Numbered from the stretch's first letter, positions 51,807 to 62,230 are shown. The stretch: 64,000 nt of DNA from an uncultured Sediminibacterium sp. (GCF_946481145.1 NZ_CAMLMJ010000017.1:1-64000); one strand, 5' to 3'. Translations and numbers: made by a program. The notes: a model not told the origin generated them from the letters alone.

Positions 51807-53627
51807 TTAATGGTTTTCACTTTCATCTGCTCCCACTGGTGTGGTTTGTGGAATAAATTCCTTACCGTCTTTACCATAATCATAAGCCCAACGGTGAACT
51901 TCAGGAATTTCTCCCACCCAGTTACCATGACCAGGACGAATAGGGGTTGTCCACTCAAGTGTTGTTGCGCCCCATGGATTAAGGGTAGTTACTTTTCTAC
52001 CTTTGAAAATTGAGTAGAAGAAGTTAAACAGGAACAATAGCTGAATAGCAAATACAATCATCGCAACGGTACTGATAAAGCGGTTCAGTTCTACGAACTG
52101 TTTGAAGCTTTCCCAGATGCTGTAATCGTAATAACGACGTGGCATACCAGCTAAACCTTCATAGTGCATTGGCCAGAAAATCAGGTAAGCACCAGCCAGA
52201 GTTACCCAGAAGTGGATATATCCCATCGTATTATTCAGGTAGCGTCCGTACATTTTAGGGAACCAATGGTAGATACCAGCGAACATACCGAACATAGATG
52301 CCACACCCATTACAATATGGAAGTGAGCGATTACGAAATAAGTATCGTGCAGGTGAATATCCAGTGCTGAGTTACCCAGCCAGATACCTGTTAATCCACC
52401 AGAAATAAATAAGCTTACAAAACCAATTGCGAACAGCATACCCGGTGTAAAGCGAATATTACCTCTCCATAAAGTGGTTAACCAGTTAAATACTTTGATG
52501 GCAGATGGTACAGCGATCAACAAAGTAAGTAGTACGAAGATCGATCCCAGGAATGGATTCAAACCAGTTACAAACATGTGGTGCGCCCATACAAGGAATG
52601 CAAGGATAGCGATAGCGAATAACGACCCAATCATCGCCATGTAACCGAAGATCGGTTTACGTGAGTTTACGGATAATATCTCTGATACCATACCCATGGC
52701 AGGTAACAGGATGATATATACTTCAGGGTGACCTAAGAACCAGAATAAGTGTTGGTATAGAATAGCGCTACCACCTTCATTTGGTAATGCACCTACGCCA
52801 TTGATAAAGATATCAGACAGGTAGAAGCTGGTACCGAAGTTTCTGTCGAATATTAACAGGATGAAACCTGAGAATAATACAGGGAAAGAAAGTACACCAA
52901 GTACCGCAGTAAAGAACAGCGCCCAAATGGTTAATGGCAAACGTGTCATGCTCATACCTTTGGTACGCATATTTAATACGGTTGCGATATAGTTCAAGCC
53001 ACCTAATAAAGAAGATACTACGAAGAGTGCCATTGAAACAAGCCATAAATCCATTCCCGTTTTAGAACCTGGAGACGCATCACCCAGTGCACTTAAAGGA
53101 GGATATGCGGTCCAACCACCACTGAAAGGACCCGTTTCAACAAACATAGAAGACAGCATCACGATACTGGCTGCAAAGAAGAACCAGTAACTAAGCATAT
53201 TCATAAACGGAGATGCCATATCACGTGCACCTACCTGTAAAGGAATCAGGAAGTTGGCGAAAGTACCACTCAAACCAGCAGTCAATACAAAGAATACAAG
53301 TACTGTACCGTGTGTAGTTACCAATGCATAATAAGCCTCAGGTGTAATACGACCACCTTTTGCCCATTTACCCAGGATATCTTCTAACCATGGGAATGTT
53401 GCATCCGGATAACCCAGTTGCAAACGGAAGAGTACGCTCATCAAACCACCCAAAACAGCCCATACCATACCAGTGATAAGGAACTGTTTGGCAATCATTT
53501 TATGATCCTGGCTAAACACATACTTTGTGATAAAAGTCTCATGATGGTGATGCTCATGATGATGATCGCCATGACCCTCGTGTGTGGCCACTGCTCCATG
53601 TGCATGCACTACTGCTTCGTTACTCAT
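51807..53627 (-). CDS. ctaD: Cytochrome c oxidase subunit I
   Basis: A 606-residue catalytic subunit of an aa3-type haem-copper oxidase. The CuB and active-site tyrosine helix reads HLFWFLGHPEVYIILLPAMG (family A signature with Glu). Two more CuB His are in WAHHMF, and the haem ligands are in the HDTYFVIAHFHIVM stretch and the N-terminal TTHGTVLVFFV helix. The N-terminus carries an unusual His-rich tail (HGDHHHEHHHHE). It lies 62 bp after ctaC. Product: oxygen reduction with proton pumping. Confidence 0.95.
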   Translation of the reverse strand: MSNEAVVHAHGAVATHEGHGDHHHEHHHHETFITKYVFSQDHKMIAKQFLITGMVWAVLGGLMSVLFRLQLGYPDATFPWLEDILGKWAKGGRITPEAYYALVTTHGTVLVFFVLTAGLSGTFANFLIPLQVGARDMASPFMNMLSYWFFFAASIVMLSSMFVETGPFSGGWTAYPPLSALGDASPGSKTGMDLWLVSMALFVVSSLLGGLNYIATVLNMRTKGMSMTRLPLTIWALFFTAVLGVLSFPVLFSGFILLIFDRNFGTSFYLSDIFINGVGALPNEGGSAILYQHLFWFLGHPEVYIILLPAMGMVSEILSVNSRKPIFGYMAMIGSLFAIAILAFLVWAHHMFVTGLNPFLGSIFVLLTLLIAVPSAIKVFNWLTTLWRGNIRFTPGMLFAIGFVSLFISGGLTGIWLGNSALDIHLHDTYFVIAHFHIVMGVASMFGMFAGIYHWFPKMYGRYLNNTMGYIHFWVTLAGAYLIFWPMHYEGLAGMPRRYYDYSIWESFKQFVELNRFISTVAMIVFAIQLLFLFNFFYSIFKGRKVTTLNPWGATTLEWTTPIRPGHGNWVGEIPEVHRWAYDYGKDGKEFIPQTTPVGADESENH

Positions 53628-53689
53628 AATCTTCTTTTATAAATTTCTATCAATGATAACAACCACTTCGTATTTGGTTGAACAATGTT

Positions 53690-54769
53690 TTACATTTTAG
53701 CCACTGCTTTCTTTGCTGCTTCAACAGGTTTTACCGAAGCTGTTTTAGCAGCAGTATCTGCAACTGCTTTTGGTGCAGCAGCATCCTTGTCTGGAAACTG
53801 CTGAGCATAATAAGGTTTCTGTTTTACCATCCATGCATCAAACTCTTCCTGCTCTACTACTTCAATTACACCTTTCATAGAGTAGTGACCATTACCGCAC
53901 ATCTGATCGCAACTGATTTCATATTGGAAATCCGGATTCTTGGTCATTTCTTTCATTTCCTTTGTAGTGTACTTAGGCGTAAACCACATCGTAGTAGGAA
54001 TACCCGGAACGGCATCCATTTTCATACGGAAATGAGAAAGGCCCACATCATGAATTACATCTCTTGAACCAATGATCAGCTTAACTGGTCTGCCCTTAAC
54101 GAGGTACATAGTTTGCTCCATAACAAGATCATCATGACCCAATTTATCTTCCCAAATCAAACCAAGACTGTTACTTGCATTATCAATGTTCTTAAAGTAT
54201 TTCTTACCGAATGAACCATCTTTACCTGGATAACGATATATCCAGCCAAACTGCTTTCCTGTTACTTCTACCACCATAGCATTTTTTGGAGGTTCGCCGG
54301 TAAACAGGAACCAGTTACGCAAACCAATTACAACCAGCACAGTTAACGCGATGGCAGGAATAACGGTCCAGATAACTTCAAGCTTGGTACTATGTGGGAA
54401 ATAAAAAACTTTATTGTTTTCTTTTTCCTGGTATTTGTAGGCAAACCAGAACAGTACAATTTGTGTGAGTATAAATACAATACCAGTTACGGCAAGTGTA
54501 ACCCATAGCATTGAATCTACACGTGCACCTTCTACACTGGCTGCATCCTGAACCAGCAGTGTTTTACCATAATAAAGCTTATTACAGTACCATACACCGA
54601 TTAAACCTAAAACAAGGAATCCTATCATCAGGAATCCGTTGATTTTATTGTTTTGCTTACGGCTAACTTCTTCTCCTTTCAGTACCGATACATATTCACT
54701 TGCTTTAGCGATCTGGAAGATCACTATAAAGATCAGTACGATTACAGCTATGGTTAAAAACATTGTCAT
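53690..54769 (-). CDS. ctaC: Cytochrome c oxidase subunit II
   Basis: A 359-residue membrane subunit with CuA domain. Helices at about 3-20, 48-65 and 90-110; the extra first helix is common in Bacteroidota. The CuA ligands lie in HDVGLSHFRMKMDAVPG and ISCDQMCGNGHYSMKG. No CxxCH motif follows, so there is no fused cytochrome c domain. The C-terminal tail is Ala/Lys-rich and low in complexity (about residues 325-359). It receives electrons from the ActA/ActE haems or a small cytochrome c. Confidence 0.93.
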   Translation of the reverse strand: MTMFLTIAVIVLIFIVIFQIAKASEYVSVLKGEEVSRKQNNKINGFLMIGFLVLGLIGVWYCNKLYYGKTLLVQDAASVEGARVDSMLWVTLAVTGIVFILTQIVLFWFAYKYQEKENNKVFYFPHSTKLEVIWTVIPAIALTVLVVIGLRNWFLFTGEPPKNAMVVEVTGKQFGWIYRYPGKDGSFGKKYFKNIDNASNSLGLIWEDKLGHDDLVMEQTMYLVKGRPVKLIIGSRDVIHDVGLSHFRMKMDAVPGIPTTMWFTPKYTTKEMKEMTKNPDFQYEISCDQMCGNGHYSMKGVIEVVEQEEFDAWMVKQKPYYAQQFPDKDAAAPKAVADTAAKTASVKPVEAAKKAVAKM

Positions 54770-54794
54770 AATGCTATCAGTATTTAATCAATCT

Positions 54795-54900
54795 GAAAAT
54801 TTGAGAATTTGAAAATTTGAAAATGATAAAACACCGTGAATCATTTTCTAATTTCAAAGACTACCCATTTTCAAATTTCCAAATTTTCAAATTTTCAAAT
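54795..54900. repeat. TTTGAAAA word repeats between ctaC and actF
   Basis: Contains the 21-bp word AATTTGAAAATTTGAAAATG+A at 54806-54826, and imperfect complementary words up to 54900. The arms can fold into a long AT-rich hairpin in the intergenic mRNA. Confidence 0.65.
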
Positions 54901-54906
54901 TAACAA

Positions 54907-56136
54907 CTACACCTGGTGTATCACGCTCTCTTTCAGGAAAGGATGATATTTAGGAACCAGTGATTTTTTAGTTAATGCCCTTCCTACACCCAAAATCATC
55001 ATACCTACAAACAAGCTCAGGATACCAAAGTCTAACCAACCCAGGGTTACATGCTCTTTAGAGAGGCTTCCCATTACCATCTGGTAGAAATCGATCCAGT
55101 GACCAAAAATGATCAATACAGCCATGAACGTTATAAGCGTATAATTTCTCTTTGACGAACGCTTCATTAATATTAACAACGGACAAAGGAAATTGATGAT
55201 CAAATTCAAAAAGAAAATTCCTTTGTAAGGTCCCTGAACCCTGTGTTTGAAGTATACGGTTTCTTCCGGAATGTTTGCATACCAGATCAGCATATACTGT
55301 GAGAACCAGAGGTAGGTCCAGAAGATTGAGAAGGCAAACATAAACTTACCGATATCATGCAGGTGTTCCTGTGAAGTAAGTTCCAGGTAGCCTTTATTTT
55401 TCAGGTAGATTACCCATAATGCAACGAGTGACATACCAGATACAAATGAACTTGCGAATGTATACCAGCTATACATGGTAGAATACCAGTGCGCATCGAT
55501 GCTCATCATCCATAACCAAGGAATAGTTGATCCTACAGTCAATGCAAACCAAACTACAAATAAGGCTGCACGGATGGTATTTCTCCAAATAAAACTTGCA
55601 CCTTTTTCTGCATCCATTGGAGCTTCATCAGCCTCACTGCTCAGTTGACGCATTCTCCAGCCCAATAAACTCCACAAGCCAATGGTAAGGGTAGTCCAGA
55701 TAATAAAGAAAACAGGATTCAGGAAGCCGGCTTTACCTTTCAATATCGGGTCGTTTGCTACAGCTTCTGTATCTAACCAATGATAAATATGATGTTTGTG
55801 ACCTACTACCACATAAATTAAAACGGCAAAAGTAATGGCACCAAAAATGGGTACCATGGTAGAGATCGCTTCCGGAATACGACGGAACGACTGCTGCCAG
55901 CCACCCATAGCCAAAGTTGTTACGCAAATAAAGAACATACTGGCATTACAAATCAGGGTCCAGAAAATGGTATTATACATCAGTGTACCCCAGAACTGAG
56001 TCTGCTCATGTTCATCGGCGCTAAAACCCTTGATCACAAGACCTGCAACAAGGGCAACCAGACCTACACCAATCAGGGCATAGGACCATGTCTTCATTTT
56101 ACCGGGTATCTCAAATTGCGTTTTGATAGATGCCAT
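54907..56136 (-). CDS. actF: Alternative Complex III subunit ActF
   Basis: A 409-residue NrfD/PsrC-like membrane subunit with about ten helices. It is the shorter sister of ActC. Typical stretches: FWGTLMYNTIFWTLICNASMFF, GQAWRMRQLSSEADE-like helix ends, STIPWLWMMSIDAHWYSTMYSWYTFASSF (characteristic ActF helix) and FWTYLWFSQYMLIWYANIPEE. Position after actE and before ctaC matches the conserved order. Confidence 0.92.
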   Translation of the reverse strand: MASIKTQFEIPGKMKTWSYALIGVGLVALVAGLVIKGFSADEHEQTQFWGTLMYNTIFWTLICNASMFFICVTTLAMGGWQQSFRRIPEAISTMVPIFGAITFAVLIYVVVGHKHHIYHWLDTEAVANDPILKGKAGFLNPVFFIIWTTLTIGLWSLLGWRMRQLSSEADEAPMDAEKGASFIWRNTIRAALFVVWFALTVGSTIPWLWMMSIDAHWYSTMYSWYTFASSFVSGMSLVALWVIYLKNKGYLELTSQEHLHDIGKFMFAFSIFWTYLWFSQYMLIWYANIPEETVYFKHRVQGPYKGIFFLNLIINFLCPLLILMKRSSKRNYTLITFMAVLIIFGHWIDFYQMVMGSLSKEHVTLGWLDFGILSLFVGMMILGVGRALTKKSLVPKYHPFLKESVIHQV

Positions 56137-56191
56137 CTTTATTCTTTTAATCTCTCCGGATTAAAATCCGGAGCTGGGATTTAATACTAAA

Positions 56192-56812
56192 TTATTTTGC
56201 CGCGGGAGCTGATGTAGCAGCTGCTTTAGCTTCTTTTTGTTTGTTCTTGATATACTTAATCACCATCCAACGTTGCTTACGCGATAACTGAGAAGCATAA
56301 GAGCCCATCATGTTTTTACCATAAGTAAGAGAGTAAAACATTTGCCCATCTGGCATGTTTGACACTACCGCATCCCCAATCAAATTTTTAGGGGCTGCTT
56401 TATAAGGACCATCTCCCTCTTTCCAAAGTGGACCGTTTCCATCAAGCTTGCTGCCATGACAAATACCACAGTTAATAAGGTATAAACGTTCAGCTTCTAC
56501 AGCATCAGCAGCACTTAATGAATCAACCGGATTAGCTACCATACGTGATGCATAGTAATTGGTGGTATCACCAGGTGCATCTTTGGCAATATGAAAAGGT
56601 AATTCTGAACCCCTGGCAATTGTTCCTTCTACGGGCATTGCAGTATAATGAATACCTTTTTCTGACAGATTGCTATGATCTGCATAGGTTTCATAGGCGC
56701 GACTGTATGCCATATCAGGCATATAAACTGTACCAGGAGTGCGCTTTACATCGCTACAGGCTACTATTGTGGTAGCAGTGGCGGCAACAGCTATGATCAG
56801 TAATTTCTTCAT
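56192..56812 (-). CDS. actE: Alternative Complex III subunit ActE, monohaem cytochrome c lipoprotein
   Basis: A 206-residue periplasmic cytochrome. The lipoprotein signal MKKLLIIAVAATATTIVACS has the lipobox IVAC. One haem c site, CGICH (in LINCGICHGSKLDG), lies in the mature domain, and the axial Met is probably in NMPDGQMFYSL or KNMMGSYASQLS. The start at 56812 begins the signal peptide; the frame from 56860 overlaps actD and is unlikely. Confidence 0.92.
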   Translation of the reverse strand: MKKLLIIAVAATATTIVACSDVKRTPGTVYMPDMAYSRAYETYADHSNLSEKGIHYTAMPVEGTIARGSELPFHIAKDAPGDTTNYYASRMVANPVDSLSAADAVEAERLYLINCGICHGSKLDGNGPLWKEGDGPYKAAPKNLIGDAVVSNMPDGQMFYSLTYGKNMMGSYASQLSRKQRWMVIKYIKNKQKEAKAAATSAPAAK

Positions 56813-56831
56813 CTTCTTTGTATTCAAAATA

Positions 56832-57422
56832 TTAAGCGGCAACGATTTCTTTGTTTTCAAACATCATTTCTTCCTTGTCGTAACGACCTAACCACCAGCC
56901 TTCTTCTGCTACCTGAACATCGGTTTCAACAGCACCATTGCTGCTGAGGAATGCTTTAAGGTCATCAACATTGGTTTTATCGGTGCACTCAATAACCATT
57001 ACAAACAGATCGTCTGTAGCGCGTGCATGGAAGTGGTGTTTTTTCACAAACGGAGCCAACTGGCAGAGGTAGCAAAACGTTAGTACCATACCTACCGCAG
57101 CAAACAATACTGTTAACTCAAACATGATTGGTACCCATGCCGGTAAAGCAAAATGGGGTTTACCACCAATGTTTAAAGGCCAGTCGCGGGTAAATATCCA
57201 GCTGATACAGCTGAGTGCTGTTGTGGTACCTGTGATACCATAGATAAAACCGGCAGTATGCAAACTGGTTTCTCTTAAACCAAGTGCATGATCAAGCCCA
57301 TGTACCGCAAATGGCGTATACACATCATGAATCTTGTAGCCTGACGTGCGAACTTTCTTCACCGCAGGAAACAATACTGCTTCATCATCAAAACAGCCTA
57401 CTACGAATTTCTTTTTTGCCAT
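56832..57422 (-). CDS. actD: Alternative Complex III subunit ActD (DUF3341)
   Basis: A 196-residue membrane subunit. It begins with the family motif FVVGCFDDEAVLFPAVKKVR, followed by DVYTPFAVHGLDHALGLRETSL and two membrane helices (about 58-78 and 95-118). A soluble C-terminal part follows. No cofactor. It is thought to hold the peripheral and membrane parts together. Confidence 0.92.
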   Translation of the reverse strand: MAKKKFVVGCFDDEAVLFPAVKKVRTSGYKIHDVYTPFAVHGLDHALGLRETSLHTAGFIYGITGTTTALSCISWIFTRDWPLNIGGKPHFALPAWVPIMFELTVLFAAVGMVLTFCYLCQLAPFVKKHHFHARATDDLFVMVIECTDKTNVDDLKAFLSSNGAVETDVQVAEEGWWLGRYDKEEMMFENKEIVAA

Positions 57423-57447
57423 GTTTATGATAATTAGATAATTTGAA

Positions 57448-57533
57448 AATTTGAAAATTTGAAAATGAAAGCAGTTGCTTTCTTGTTTTCAAACTTCAAC
57501 CTAATCAAATCATCATTTTCAAATTTTCAAATT
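57448..57533. repeat. 21-bp inverted repeat, TTTGAAAA word
   Basis: AATTTGAAAATTTGAAAATG+A at 57448-57468 and its exact complement at 57513-57533, between actC and actD. Identical arms to the repeat at 47187-47253. Confidence 0.75.
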
Positions 57534-57548
57534 GCCCCATTAAAAAAA

Positions 57549-58991
57549 TTAATGGTGTGCTTGGTCGTGAACGAAGTCTTCCAACTTCTGCTCTTCGATA
57601 TGACCCATTTTATTTTTATATCCTTCACCGGTTGTTTTCAATACATACTTGATCTCTGCAATCGCAATTACCGGGAAGTATTTTGCGAAGAGGAAGAAGC
57701 AGGTAAAGAATAAACCGAATGTTCCTGCATAGAAACCAATCTCCCAAATAGTAGGGCTGTAGTATACAGACCAGCTAGATGGAAGGTAATCGCGGTACAA
57801 TGATGTAACGATGATTACAAAACGCTCGAACCACATACCGATGTTCACGATAATACTCATGAAGAAGGTTACGAACAGGTTTCTTCTCATTTTGCGGAAC
57901 CAGAAAATCTGCGGGCTCAATACGTTACAAGCCATCATACCCCAATAACTCCAGCCATAAGGACTGAACAGGTAAGCACGGCTGTACCAGAATGTGTAAC
58001 CCTCGTATTTGTTCTGGCTATACCATCCCATGAATAACTCTGTGAGATAAGCCACACCAACGATAGAACCGGTTAATACAATTACTTTATTCATCGCCTC
58101 AATGTGACCCATCGTGATATAGTCTTCCATTCCGAAAACTTTACGAACGATCACCATCAGGGTTTGTACCATCGCAAATCCAGAGAAGATCGCACCCGCA
58201 ACGAAATATGGCGGGAAGATCGTCGTATGCCAACCAGGAATTACTGATGTAGCGAAGTCGAAGGATACGATAGTGTGTACAGAAAGTACCAGTGGTGCAC
58301 TCAAACCGGCCAATACCAGAGAAAGACTCTCATGACGCTGCCAGTGTTTGGTAGAACCTGTCCAACCAAAAGATGCAATACCATATAAACGCTTACGCAG
58401 TTTGGTGAATGCACGGTCACGAACCGTTGCAAAGTCAGGAATCAAACCAGAGTACCAGAATAAAAGAGATACGGTAAAATAAGTTGAGATCGCAAATACG
58501 TCCCACAACAATGGTGAGTTAAAGTTTACCCATAATGGACCACGTGTGTTAGGATAAGGAAGTACGAAGAAAGCCATCCATACACGACCCATGTGGAAGA
58601 TCGGGAACTGACCCGCACACATTACGGCGAAGATGGTCATCGCTTCAGCCGCACGGTTTACACCTGTTCTCCATCCCTGACGGAACAGCAAAAGGATTGC
58701 TGAGATCAGTGTACCTGCGTGACCGATACCTACCCACCATACGAAGTTGGTGATATCCCAACCCCATCCGATGGTTTTGTTCAGGTTCCACTGGCCGATA
58801 CCGTAAGTTACCTCACGATAAACGCTATACACACCAAACAACAATAGGGCAACAGAAATATAGAAGCCGACATACCACAATTTAGTTGGCTTGGCTTCGA
58901 TAGGTCTTACGATGTCTTCGGTTACCTGATGGTAATTCTTATCACCGTACACCAACGGTTCCCTGAGCTGTGATTCGTACTTTAAATGCAT
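57549..58991 (-). CDS. actC: Alternative Complex III subunit ActC (NrfD-like)
   Basis: A 480-residue NrfD/PsrC-family membrane subunit with about ten helices, expected to bind and oxidise menaquinol. Recognisable stretches are NKTIGWGWDITNFVWWVGIGHAGTLISAIL, the conserved motif around the quinol site, RAAEAMTIFAVMCAGQFPIFHMGR and WSVYYSPTIWEIGFYAGTFG. Upstream is actB, whose Fe-S domain would accept the electrons. Confidence 0.93.
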   Translation of the reverse strand: MHLKYESQLREPLVYGDKNYHQVTEDIVRPIEAKPTKLWYVGFYISVALLLFGVYSVYREVTYGIGQWNLNKTIGWGWDITNFVWWVGIGHAGTLISAILLLFRQGWRTGVNRAAEAMTIFAVMCAGQFPIFHMGRVWMAFFVLPYPNTRGPLWVNFNSPLLWDVFAISTYFTVSLLFWYSGLIPDFATVRDRAFTKLRKRLYGIASFGWTGSTKHWQRHESLSLVLAGLSAPLVLSVHTIVSFDFATSVIPGWHTTIFPPYFVAGAIFSGFAMVQTLMVIVRKVFGMEDYITMGHIEAMNKVIVLTGSIVGVAYLTELFMGWYSQNKYEGYTFWYSRAYLFSPYGWSYWGMMACNVLSPQIFWFRKMRRNLFVTFFMSIIVNIGMWFERFVIIVTSLYRDYLPSSWSVYYSPTIWEIGFYAGTFGLFFTCFFLFAKYFPVIAIAEIKYVLKTTGEGYKNKMGHIEEQKLEDFVHDQAHH

Positions 58992-59070
58992 CTGGTCTTA
59001 TTTTGGTCCATGGGCCATGATTAGTGGCTCATGCGTTTATTGTAACTTTTGTCAAGGTGAATGGTCAATG

Positions 59071-59111
59071 GTGAATAGTGAATCTATGACCATTCACCGT
59101 TCACTATTCAC
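59071..59111. repeat. 12-bp inverted repeat of the GTGAATAGTGAA word
   Basis: GTGAATAGTGAA (59071-59082) and TTCACTATTCAC (59100-59111) lie between actB and actC. Related GTGAAT words occur at 7251-7270 and near 50650. Confidence 0.7.
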
Positions 59112-59119
59112 TACTCACT

Positions 59120-62100
59120 TTAAGCGTGTTCTGCTTCTTTTTTCGCCTCATGCTTTCCTTCCTCGCCATGTGCCGATTCTGTGTTACGCACTTTTGCTAA
59201 GTAAGTAACACCAGGTAATACGTGCAGTTGTTCCAGTACATAGAACTGACGGTTTGGATTCTCTGTTCTCACCATGGTAATAGCACTATGTTTATCATTT
59301 GCATTACCGAAAGTGATTGCGTTTGTAGGACAAGCCTGCTGACATGCTACTTTAATGTCGCTGTCAACAATTGGTCTGCTTTCTTTTTTCGCTTTCAACT
59401 TACTTTCCTGTAAACGCTGTACGCAGAATGAACATTTTTCAATCACACCACGTGAACGAACTGTTACATCCGGATTCAGTACCATACGTGTGAGGTCGTC
59501 ATTCATATCCAATACCACATCATTTACATGACCTTCCTGGTTATTTCCGAAGCTGTCTGCACCGGTATAATCAGCCCAGTTGAAACGACGTACTTTATAA
59601 GGACAGTTGTTCGCACAATACCTTGTACCGATACAACGGTTATAAGTCATCTGGTTAATACCTTCAGAACTGTGGTTGGTAGCTGCAACCGGACAAACGT
59701 TTTCACAAGGTGCATTATCACAGTGCTGACACATCAGGGGTTGGAACACCACATTCGGGTTATCCATATCACCACTGAAATATTTATCAATACGCAACCA
59801 GTGCATTTCATGACCACGTAATACTTCCGGCTTACCTACAACAGAAACGTTGTTTTCTGCGTTACAAGCAACTACGCAGGCACCGCAACCGGTACAGGTA
59901 TTCAGGTCTACGCTCATTCCCCATTTAATACCTGGTCTGTCGTATACTGGATAAATGGTACCCTGACTTTCAAACTTCTCCAGACCACCCCATGGTTTTA
60001 ATTCATGTTCACGCTCATCACGTATTTCAGTCGGATGTTTTTTATAGTCAGCCAGAGTAAGTTCTTTCATTACTTCGGTACGGTTACCTTGTGTGGTATC
60101 GTAACGATTATGTGTTTGCGTTAAGGCAACCGGGTATTTTTCACCTGTTACGGCAATCTCAACACTGCTATTGCTAAAGCTTACAGCACCATTGCTGAGT
60201 GTAGCCATTGGGAAGGCGTTTTTACCTACACCATCAGCAGCTTTACCAATTTTATTGCTACGGCCATATCCTACAGCGATACCGATGGTATCAGGATGTG
60301 TACCTGGAATAATCAATACAGGCAGTGAAATTTCTTTACCGTTGGCGGTAACTTTCACAACTTTCTTCGGAGGATTTACTTCATAAGCATCCGCCTGACC
60401 ACCGTTGTTCAGGTCGATATCTAAAATGGTTCTTGCAAGTGCAGGAGATACGATAACATAGTTATCCCATGTTGCACGTGTAACCGGATCTGGTAATTCC
60501 TGTAACCATGGGTTAGCAGCACCCTGACCAGCACCGATACCTACTTTTTCATACAGTACCAGTTCGTATTTGCCGCCTTTTTTACCTGAAGTCGCAGCAG
60601 CAACTGCAGCACCTACCGCAGCACCGTTAAAGGTTCCTGGCTTAGTTGCAGATTCTCCAATGCTTATCACACCATCCTGAAGTGCTTTATCCCAACCAGA
60701 CTGTCCGCCCAGTTTTGCACTCCAGAAATTTTTCAGGTAAGCGAGGTAATCATTTGTATTACCACTCCATTTCAGCAGGCTATCTTGCCACTGACGGGTT
60801 TTAAATAATGGATAAATAGTAGGCTGGATGAAAGAGAAATGTCCAGTTTTTGCTTCAGCATCACCCCAGCTTTCAAGGTAATGATGATCAGGAATAACTA
60901 CTTTACAGAGTTCAGCAGTTTCATCTACTACTGTAGCAAAAGAAACAGTTGTTTTAACTTTTTTAAGTCCTGCTTTGAATTTCTCTGCATCATACCATGA
61001 GTAAGCAGGGTTGGCACCATAAATCAACAATGTGCTCACTGCGCCTGCATTCATATCTTCAACCAGTTTCGCAAAATCTGCATCTACACCTGCACGCTGA
61101 TGATCAAATACACCCCAGTTAATAGTAGATCCACCTGCTCCGATAGCATTATTGATGGCATTAACAATGATTTGAACATTTACATCGTTGCTACCGGCTA
61201 CTACTAATGCTGCACCTTTATGCTCATTCAATGCTTTGGCAGCTTTTTCAATACCAGTTTTCAGTTTTGCATCGCTGATACCAGTAACACCTTGTCCGTT
61301 TACAGCGCTTAATAAAGCAGCAGCTATAGCAGACGTTTCAGAAGGACGGTATAAATATTTTTCATCGGCATTAGAACCAGTAAGAGAAGCTACAGATTCG
61401 AAATGAATATGCTTGCTCATTGATGGGTTCTTCTCGTCGATTCTCTTTCCTGTAGCATATTGTTTTGCAAATTCAACCGGGCTCAACCATGTTCCAAGGA
61501 AATCGGCACCAAGGCTAACGATTGCTTTTGCATTATCAAAACGGTAAGATGGAATAGCGCGTACACCATAAGTAGCTTCATTGGCCAGTAACATTGCACT
61601 GTAAGAAACGGCATCATACGTTACGTGACGGCTACCAGGATATTTGGCAAGAAACTCAGCAATTACCGCTTTGGTTGATGGAGAAGTAACTGTGCTTGTT
61701 AATAACACAACATTTCCGCCAAGACCATCTGCTACTACTTTATCAATGGTTGCAAATGGAACTTCTTTACCATCTAAGGTTGGAAAACGTAAACGGGCTG
61801 TATTGTATAAATCAAGAACCGAAGCCTGAACACGTGCAGATGTACCACCTGCAGTGATTGGACTAAGGTCATTACCTTCTATTTTAATTGGACGACCATC
61901 ACGAACTTTCGCCAGTACACTAACTACATCACCATCCTGTACATAGGTAGTTGCATAGTAATTAGATACACCCGGAACTATGTCTTCAGGTTTATTAGCA
62001 AAAGGGATGGCTTTTTTAACCGGCATTTCGCAACTTGCTGCAACTGCAGCGGCTGCGGTGCTGAAGCCCAGGTATTTCAGGAAATCTCTCCTTGGAGCAG

Positions 62101-62230
62101 CCGTTTCCATGAAGCTTTTACTTTCATCAGCTACAAAAGGCAGTTCTTCCTTAAACTCGTCTTTAACCTCTTTATTGTAAGCCTCAGACTGATTCAGCTC
62201 TCCAAAACTTTGCCAGTACTTTTTTTCCAT
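59120..62230 (-). CDS. actB: Alternative Complex III subunit ActB, Fe-S molybdopterin-like protein
   Basis: A 1036-residue fusion. The Tat-type signal RRDFLKYLGFSTAAAAVA lies at about 47-65. A molybdopterin-oxidoreductase-like domain (about 90-740) follows; such domains in ACIII carry no Mo cofactor. The C-terminal ferredoxin-like domain (about 770-1010) has the cysteine clusters CTGCGACVVAC, CQHCDNAPCENVCP, CIGTRYCANNCP and CSFCVQRLQES plus ACQQACP, giving three 4Fe-4S and one 3Fe-4S centre in the known complex. It passes electrons from quinol to the ActA/ActE haems. Confidence 0.94.
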   Translation of the reverse strand: MEKKYWQSFGELNQSEAYNKEVKDEFKEELPFVADESKSFMETAAPRRDFLKYLGFSTAAAAVAASCEMPVKKAIPFANKPEDIVPGVSNYYATTYVQDGDVVSVLAKVRDGRPIKIEGNDLSPITAGGTSARVQASVLDLYNTARLRFPTLDGKEVPFATIDKVVADGLGGNVVLLTSTVTSPSTKAVIAEFLAKYPGSRHVTYDAVSYSAMLLANEATYGVRAIPSYRFDNAKAIVSLGADFLGTWLSPVEFAKQYATGKRIDEKNPSMSKHIHFESVASLTGSNADEKYLYRPSETSAIAAALLSAVNGQGVTGISDAKLKTGIEKAAKALNEHKGAALVVAGSNDVNVQIIVNAINNAIGAGGSTINWGVFDHQRAGVDADFAKLVEDMNAGAVSTLLIYGANPAYSWYDAEKFKAGLKKVKTTVSFATVVDETAELCKVVIPDHHYLESWGDAEAKTGHFSFIQPTIYPLFKTRQWQDSLLKWSGNTNDYLAYLKNFWSAKLGGQSGWDKALQDGVISIGESATKPGTFNGAAVGAAVAAATSGKKGGKYELVLYEKVGIGAGQGAANPWLQELPDPVTRATWDNYVIVSPALARTILDIDLNNGGQADAYEVNPPKKVVKVTANGKEISLPVLIIPGTHPDTIGIAVGYGRSNKIGKAADGVGKNAFPMATLSNGAVSFSNSSVEIAVTGEKYPVALTQTHNRYDTTQGNRTEVMKELTLADYKKHPTEIRDEREHELKPWGGLEKFESQGTIYPVYDRPGIKWGMSVDLNTCTGCGACVVACNAENNVSVVGKPEVLRGHEMHWLRIDKYFSGDMDNPNVVFQPLMCQHCDNAPCENVCPVAATNHSSEGINQMTYNRCIGTRYCANNCPYKVRRFNWADYTGADSFGNNQEGHVNDVVLDMNDDLTRMVLNPDVTVRSRGVIEKCSFCVQRLQESKLKAKKESRPIVDSDIKVACQQACPTNAITFGNANDKHSAITMVRTENPNRQFYVLEQLHVLPGVTYLAKVRNTESAHGEEGKHEAKKEAEHA

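Noticed and set aside
53690..54769. caa3-type oxidase with cytochrome c fused to subunit II
   Set aside because: No CxxCH motif occurs in the C-terminal part of subunit II.
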